From an uncultured Lachnospiraceae bacterium (GTDB taxonomy: Bacteria > Bacillota > Clostridia > Lachnospirales > Lachnospiraceae): a stretch of 55,991 nt of DNA. The translations under genes were made by a program, and so were the position numbers. The stretch covers positions 1-55,991 of the forward strand of contig CAJTQO010000022.1 in the NCBI GenBank assembly GCA_910578405.1. Direction: 5' to 3'. This document shows, one piece after another, positions 52,043-55,991 of this stretch (position 1 is the stretch's first letter; every line of letters starts with the position of its first letter). The notes under the pieces were generated by a model, which worked only from the letters and a program-made list of their open reading frames with translations, made no database searches and was not told the DNA's origin.

Positions 52043-52978
52043 ATGGCTATTACAGCAGGAATGGTGAAAGAATTAAGAGAGATGACTGGCGCAGGTATGA
52101 TGGACTGTAAAAAGGCGCTTACCGAAACCAATGGCGATATGGATGCGGCAGTGGAGTTTTTAAGGAAGAACGGTCAGGCTAAGGCAGAGAAGAAAGCCGG
52201 CAGAATTGCGGCTGAGGGGCTTTGCCGTGTGGCTATGGATGGAGATAAATGCGCGGCAGTGGTGGAAGTGAATTCTGAAACGGACTTTGTTGCAAAAAAT
52301 GAGGACTTCCAGAAGTTTGTAGAGGATGTGGCTGTACAGGCGGTAAACTCTGACGCGGCTGACATGGATGCATTCCTGGCAGAGGCATGGAAGCCGGATG
52401 CATCCAAGACGGTAAAGGACGCCTTGGTGGACAAGGTTGCGGTAATCGGAGAAAACTTAAATATCAGAAGGTTTGAAAAAGTTGTGGCAGAGAACGGTTG
52501 TGTGGTATCTTATGTACACGGCGGCGGCAGGATAGGCGTTATTGTAGAAGCAAATACAGGCGCAGTGAATGACGGCGTAAAGGAAGCTTTGACTAATATC
52601 GCAATGCAGGTGGCTGCATTGTCTCCGAAGTATGTGTCCACAGCAGATGTTTCCGAAGAATACAAGGCGCATGAGAAAGAAATCCTTATGGCGCAGATTG
52701 CCCAGGATCCGAAGATGGAAGGTAAGCCGGAGAAGGTGATTGAGGGCGCTGTGAATGGCCGTCTTAATAAAGAGCTGAAGGAAGTTTGTCTGTTAGAGCA
52801 GACGTATGTAAAAGCTGAGGACGGTAAACAGACGGTTGCCCAGTATCTGGCGCAGGTTGCAAAGGAGAATGGCACGGAGTTGTCCGTGAAGAGATTTGTA
52901 CGCTTCGAAACCGGTGAGGGATTGGAGAAGAAGGAAGAGAACTTTGCGGAGGAAGTGGCGAAGCAGATGAATCAGTAA
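52043..52978 (+). CDS. tsf: Translation elongation factor Ts
   Basis: 311 residues from MAITAGMVKELREMTGAGMM, start set by GGAGG upstream; a frame overlapping the rpsB end is rejected. The N-terminal UBA-like domain (KELREMTGAGMMDCKKALTE) and the EF-Tu-contacting TDFVAKN motif are present, with two dimerisation subdomains (VVSYVHGGGRIGVIVEANTG). It exchanges GDP on EF-Tu. The rpsB-tsf pair ends at a strong terminator. Confidence 0.98.
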   Translation: MAITAGMVKELREMTGAGMMDCKKALTETNGDMDAAVEFLRKNGQAKAEKKAGRIAAEGLCRVAMDGDKCAAVVEVNSETDFVAKNEDFQKFVEDVAVQAVNSDAADMDAFLAEAWKPDASKTVKDALVDKVAVIGENLNIRRFEKVVAENGCVVSYVHGGGRIGVIVEANTGAVNDGVKEALTNIAMQVAALSPKYVSTADVSEEYKAHEKEILMAQIAQDPKMEGKPEKVIEGAVNGRLNKELKEVCLLEQTYVKAEDGKQTVAQYLAQVAKENGTELSVKRFVRFETGEGLEKKEENFAEEVAKQMNQ

Positions 52979-53011
52979 ACTTCTTTATAGCCCGATTTGA
53001 ATAAGAACTAT

Positions 53012-53057
53012 AAAACCCTTGTAAATGCTGATATTTGGGCACTTGCAGGGGTTTTTT
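53012..53057 (+). terminator. rpsB-tsf transcription terminator
   Basis: AAAACCC (53012-53018) pairs with GGGGTTTT; the stem continues with UGUAA/UUGCA and UGC/GCA, and the hairpin runs into a T6 tract (53052-53057). Confidence 0.85.
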
Positions 53058-53342
53058 GATGGCAGAAATCGAATTCCGCAACTTATCATAAGTTATCATA
53101 ATTTCAGGCGGATTTGGGGAATGTTTTGGGGAATGAGTTGGGTAAAATATATTACCCAATTAGGGTGCGAAACTTCGCTTCTTTCTCAATGTATCAAGAA
53201 AGAAGCAGAAACAAAAGGAAAATATGAGCAGTAGACCTTTTTAGAAGAAAATATTTCTGTAAGCTATGGGAGTATACAGTAGAGATAAATTGTGCATTAT
53301 GCAGAAAAAAGAAATATATTTTTCTAATTTATCTATTATTAT
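53058..53342. other. Palindrome-rich non-coding region downstream of tsf
   Basis: No gene seen. It contains AACTTAT-C-ATAAGTT (53080-53094, perfect), whose right part repeats as TTATCATAA, and TTGGGTAA-AATATA-TTACCCAA (53138-53159, perfect 8-bp arms). Direct copies of GGGGAATG stand at ~53117 and 53129. Such clustered short repeats can be recombinase arm sites or operators at an island edge. Confidence 0.5.
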
Positions 53343-53447
53343 ATTAGGTGAACGAAGCATCCTGTTCATAAACAGGGATGTTTCGCTCACTAACTCCTAA
53401 TAAATTTTAATTTACCAGAGCAGCCTTGATTCTAAGGCTGCTTTTTT
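53343..53447 (+). ncRNA. Candidate structured RNA ending in an intrinsic terminator
   Basis: A long stem-loop at 53343-53401 pairs ATTAGGTGA...CGAA.CATCC.TGTT with AACAGGGATGTTTCGCTCAC...CCTAAT around a CATA loop, with one A/C mismatch, one wobble and two bulges. It is followed by a perfect terminator (53420-53447). No ORF lies upstream on this strand after the tsf terminator, so the terminator must serve an RNA of its own or read-through. No convincing promoter was found. Confidence 0.45.
53420..53447 (+). terminator. Intrinsic terminator facing the accessory genes
   Basis: GCAGCCTT (53420-53427), loop GATTCT, AAGGCTGC (53434-53441), then six T. Oriented on the plus strand, converging with the minus-strand gene whose stop is at 53452. 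Confidence 0.85.
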
Positions 53448-53451
53448 GCAG

Positions 53452-54507
53452 TTAAGATTTTGGTTTCCTTTTTTCTTTTATTTCCAAGTCATATCCACAT
53501 ATTTCATTAAGCAAGTTATAGTCGATGCCAGCATCAATCAGGCGGCATAAATCCCTATGAAGAATGTGATACTTACCGCCTACATCATGGAAATGTGTCA
53601 TAGGGCTTTTAATGGAGTAGCCGTGAAGATTCATAAATTTTTCTATTTCAGCAGATGATGGTATGGTCAAGTAAAATGCAAGCTGCAGATAAAATTCAGG
53701 AATTTTAGGCAGGTTTCCTTTTGTGTAATGTTTCCAGTTTTTTCTATCTATCCATTTTCCCTGCAAATAGTTACTGGCAAGGACTTTCTGGAATCCATTA
53801 AATGAAAAGCAGTCATTTATAGTAAATCTGTTCTTGCTTTTGTTAGGATCGTACAGGTTGTCAAATACTTCCGTCAGATATTTCATCTTTTCAGAAATAC
53901 CCAATTCCCTTAAATAATCATTATCAATGATTTTCATACCATTCACAGGGAGACAGGTAAAGTCAAATGTTGCATAGAATCTGCTTCGTGCTGTGGCAAG
54001 CTCCGTTATCCTATTAATGTAGACCATCTTATGTTTTTCGTAATCGTCAACTAGAGGGGCTGAAAATGCCATTTGGGGAGAAGGATCTTTATATAGGTTT
54101 TTATATAATTTTTTATACTCTCCCAATGCATCAATCCGCTTGCCTGCAAGTTTGCTGTCCTCTGGTTTTGTTTCTATCTGCCCTGTCAGATAGGCATAGA
54201 CAGGCAGCACATCCCTTTTATTTAATTCCTCTATTGGTAATCCAGAAAAATCCATGATTGGTTTATCAAGTGGGTTACGGGAATCCACACTGATCCACAT
54301 GCCATCTAGGGTAAAAGGCATGGAAGAGTAGCGGTATGCTTCCCTTGCGGCTGCGAATTTTTCCTGCTCCATGATGCTAGAACTGATGAATTCAACAATG
54401 GTATTTTGGAAGCCCTCAAAATCTCCATGTAACAGGGAATCATATACAGATGTATTCAGTGTTTCTAATTCTGTATATAACTGGCTGTAAGATAGTATGT
54501 CTTGCAT
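53452..54507 (-). CDS. Unrecognised accessory protein (351 aa)
   Basis: 351 residues from MQDILSYSQLYTELETLNTS, behind AAGGAG nine bases upstream and its own promoter. Soluble, no membrane segment. An N-terminal helical part (~1-60) is followed by a mixed region with SMPFTLDGMWISVDSRNPLD. The C-terminal ~75 residues (LQLAFYLTIPSSAEIEKFMN through RDLCRLIDAGIDYNLLNEIC) resemble a helical module I know from small HTH-like proteins of Lachnospiraceae mobile DNA; this is a loose resemblance. Ends Lys/Arg-rich. No function assigned. It lies on an island-like segment after tsf. Confidence 0.7.
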   Translation of the reverse strand: MQDILSYSQLYTELETLNTSVYDSLLHGDFEGFQNTIVEFISSSIMEQEKFAAAREAYRYSSMPFTLDGMWISVDSRNPLDKPIMDFSGLPIEELNKRDVLPVYAYLTGQIETKPEDSKLAGKRIDALGEYKKLYKNLYKDPSPQMAFSAPLVDDYEKHKMVYINRITELATARSRFYATFDFTCLPVNGMKIIDNDYLRELGISEKMKYLTEVFDNLYDPNKSKNRFTINDCFSFNGFQKVLASNYLQGKWIDRKNWKHYTKGNLPKIPEFYLQLAFYLTIPSSAEIEKFMNLHGYSIKSPMTHFHDVGGKYHILHRDLCRLIDAGIDYNLLNEICGYDLEIKEKRKPKS

Positions 54508-54539
54508 TACGGCTGGCTCCTTTCTGCAAAGGGTGCTGT

Positions 54540-54568
54540 GTTATACTGCCCTGAAAAGATTATAGCAA
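54540..54568 (-). promoter_or_regulatory. Sigma-A-like promoter of the 351-aa gene
   Basis: On the minus strand TTGCTA (complement of 54563-54568), 17 bases, TATAAC (complement of 54540-54545), ending 32 bases before the start codon. Confidence 0.55.
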
Positions 54569-54677
54569 TTATGAGTGTATAAGAAAAGCCCAAACAGATA
54601 TAAGACGAATAAAGCTGCCTGCATAACACAGACAGCTTGCTACTATACATAAGAGGTTGCTATTATTGAAAACACGT

Positions 54678-55838
54678 TTATAAATTATATTTTTTTCTCA
54701 ACGGGTAGTAGATGTAATCTACATGGATATCATCCCAATTCTGCCTTGGTATTCGCATATTCTGGAAAAAGCATTCCCTTTTGGTAAGGGGCTGCTTTTC
54801 ACATTTGGAATAATCGAATCCCTGTTCCATTTCTTTTTCACGTAAAGATATGATCCTGTCTGCATCTGACATATATACCTGCAAAGTGATTTGTGGGTAA
54901 AACCCCAAATACCTTTCCAGCATAAGATAAATGCAGATGATGTTTTCATAAATCTTTTTTAAGTACATATTGTTGCATTTATCGAAAGTGCCGATTGTGA
55001 TTTTTCCGTCAACAGGCTTCCCGATGAAGAAAAATCCAGCGGCTGTCATATTGAAAAGGGAATAGTAGCTTCTTCTATATTCCTTGGGGGAAGATAGCAG
55101 GTCCTTCTCTCGTTGCAGTTTATTCTTGATGCCAAGATAGGCAGAGTAGTCATCATCAATCTGATATCCAAGGAAATTGCATTGATGGTGATAGAGGTCT
55201 GCTGTGATTTTGTAATAATCATCCATGAAATCAGATACACGGGGGAATCCAGAAGAGAGCAGTTCCTTATCCTTGATAGGAAAGTTTTCATACAGGCAGC
55301 CATATAACTGATAGACTGACATCTGATTTTCCGTTGTGAAGATTGAAATGCAGTAGTCCGTTAAAAAGTTTAAAAGATTCTGCAAAGTCAGTTCTATGCC
55401 AAGCCGCTCCATAAAAAGGACAGCCTGCCTGATAATGAATTCAGCCCTGTAGATATTGTTCCATATCTTCCTGTTATTCAGCTTAATGGAACAGGAATCC
55501 CTCGTACTACATTCGTGGTACATGGCAAGGGGGAATTTGGTCATAATATAGATGCAGGTTTTTGTGTCCGTGGCCTGTTTCTTAATCAACAAGCCGTAGG
55601 AGAGCAGGTCGGCAATCATATCGTTAGCCCTGTGTTCATTTATCTGATAGAAAATCCTTACCAATGTAACCATCTGCTTTTTCAGCATGAATCCATTTCC
55701 AATGTAGAAGAGTATATTTAATACGGGAATATTCCTGTTAAAGCATTCTTTCTTTGCCTGCCTGTTTTTGGTTCTGGCAGAAATATTTTCGTTCCTGTAC
55801 ATATGTGATTTCACACTCCTTTTTCTATTGCAAACCAT
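54678..55838 (-). CDS. Unrecognised accessory protein with winged-helix-like N-terminus (386 aa)
   Basis: 386 residues. Two starts are possible: ATG at 55838 (MVCNRKRSVKSH, weak AAGGTAA upstream) or ATG at 55802 (MYRNENISARTKNRQAKKEC, AAGGAG 13 bases upstream). Residues ~35-110 look like a winged helix: VLNILFYIGNGFMLKKQMVT, NEHRANDMIADLLSYGLLI, then a TKTCIYIMTKFP wing. A helical middle follows, then a mixed alpha/beta end with ITLQVYMSDADRIISLREKE. No membrane segment or known catalytic motif. Possibly a DNA-binding protein of a mobile element. The AT-rich, Lys/Tyr/Asn-rich composition differs from the fla/che genes. Confidence 0.68.
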   Translation of the reverse strand: MVCNRKRSVKSHMYRNENISARTKNRQAKKECFNRNIPVLNILFYIGNGFMLKKQMVTLVRIFYQINEHRANDMIADLLSYGLLIKKQATDTKTCIYIMTKFPLAMYHECSTRDSCSIKLNNRKIWNNIYRAEFIIRQAVLFMERLGIELTLQNLLNFLTDYCISIFTTENQMSVYQLYGCLYENFPIKDKELLSSGFPRVSDFMDDYYKITADLYHHQCNFLGYQIDDDYSAYLGIKNKLQREKDLLSSPKEYRRSYYSLFNMTAAGFFFIGKPVDGKITIGTFDKCNNMYLKKIYENIICIYLMLERYLGFYPQITLQVYMSDADRIISLREKEMEQGFDYSKCEKQPLTKRECFFQNMRIPRQNWDDIHVDYIYYPLRKKYNL

Positions 55839-55851
55839 TAAAAAGGCTTAC

Positions 55852-55881
55852 CTTATATCATAAATAAAAGAAAAGGCTCAA
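55852..55881 (-). promoter_or_regulatory. Extended -10 promoter of the 386-aa gene
   Basis: On the minus strand TTGAGC (complement of 55876-55881), 18 bases, TATAAG (complement of 55852-55857) preceded by TGA, an extended -10 (TG-N-TATAAG). Confidence 0.5.
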
Positions 55882-55922
55882 TAACCAGAGAGGAAGATAG
55901 GATGCTGTGGCAGAGTATGCGA

Positions 55923-55964
55923 TTGGAATTCCAAACAAACAGCCCCGCTGGAAAAGCAGGGCTG
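55923..55964 (-). terminator. Terminator-like hairpin and palindrome at the right edge
   Basis: CAGCCCCGCT (55940-55949) pairs with AGCAGGGCTG (55955-55964) with one mismatch; on the minus strand the stem is followed by TTTGTTTGG. It would end a minus-strand gene beyond the window. The adjacent TTGGAATTCCAA (55923-55934) is a perfect 12-bp palindrome. Confidence 0.6.
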
Positions 55965-55991
55965 TCTGCATATAAATATACAGTTTGTTAA

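Noticed and set aside
1..55991. tRNA or rRNA genes, complete insertion sequences, prophage structural genes
   Set aside because: None recognised by eye on either strand; weak cloverleaf-like pairings were not pursued because no tRNA consensus arms were seen.

Overview
The window reads as the chromosome of a motile, spore-forming Clostridia, most likely a Lachnospiraceae. The grounds are the gene order yifB-dprA-topA-codY followed directly by one long flagellar/chemotaxis (fla/che) cluster that ends in rpsB-tsf, a sigma-K-type sporulation factor, a CheC/CheD/FliY-type (Bacillus-like) chemotaxis set, strong GGAGG ribosome sites and moderate GC. No database search was possible, so this placement is inference.

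Layout. 1-5.3 kb is an accessory junction: the N-terminal part of a ParA ATPase running off the left edge, a serine recombinase that has lost its catalytic domain, then small cargo-like genes (2-TM protein, VOC protein, a TM protein plus DUF6440-like protein, a GNAT acetyltransferase overlapping a small ORF). 5.3-14.7 kb is housekeeping and sporulation: sigK, a degenerate HD-GYP protein, a repeat-filled gap, yifB (comM-like), dprA, topA, codY. 14.75-50 kb is the fla/che cluster: flgB, flgC, fliE, fliF, fliG, fliH, fliI, fliJ, a YlxF/MotE-like gene, fliK, flgD, a TIGR02530-type gene, flgE, flbD, motA, motB, fliL, fliM, fliY, cheY, fliO, fliP, fliQ, fliR, flhB, flhA, flhF, flhG, cheB, cheA, cheW, cheC, cheD, a small membrane protein, sigD, fapA, an unknown small gene, a SwrB-like (DUF6115-type) gene and an orphan MltG-LysM-like gene. 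51-53 kb is rpsB-tsf with its own promoter and a strong terminator. 53-56 kb is a second accessory segment with palindromes, a structured-RNA candidate and two unrecognised minus-strand genes.

How it works together. Nearly all of the rod, hook, basal body, export apparatus, C-ring, stator and signalling core is here in assembly-like order. Filament and late genes (fliC, flgK, flgL, fliD, flgM, cheR, receptors) are absent and must lie elsewhere, presumably under SigD. CodY, encoded just upstream of flgB, has a candidate operator in its own promoter. The cluster is not one featureless transcript: there is a consensus sigma-A promoter at the end of flgE, paired hairpins before flbD, a hairpin against the flhF ribosome site, and non-coding gaps at flgC-fliE and flhG-cheB.

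The most promising places for something undescribed are the 53.3-55.9 kb RNA-plus-two-gene segment, the internal flagellar promoter/hairpin leader at 27.67-27.77 kb, and the small conserved-looking unknowns embedded between sigD and rpsB.
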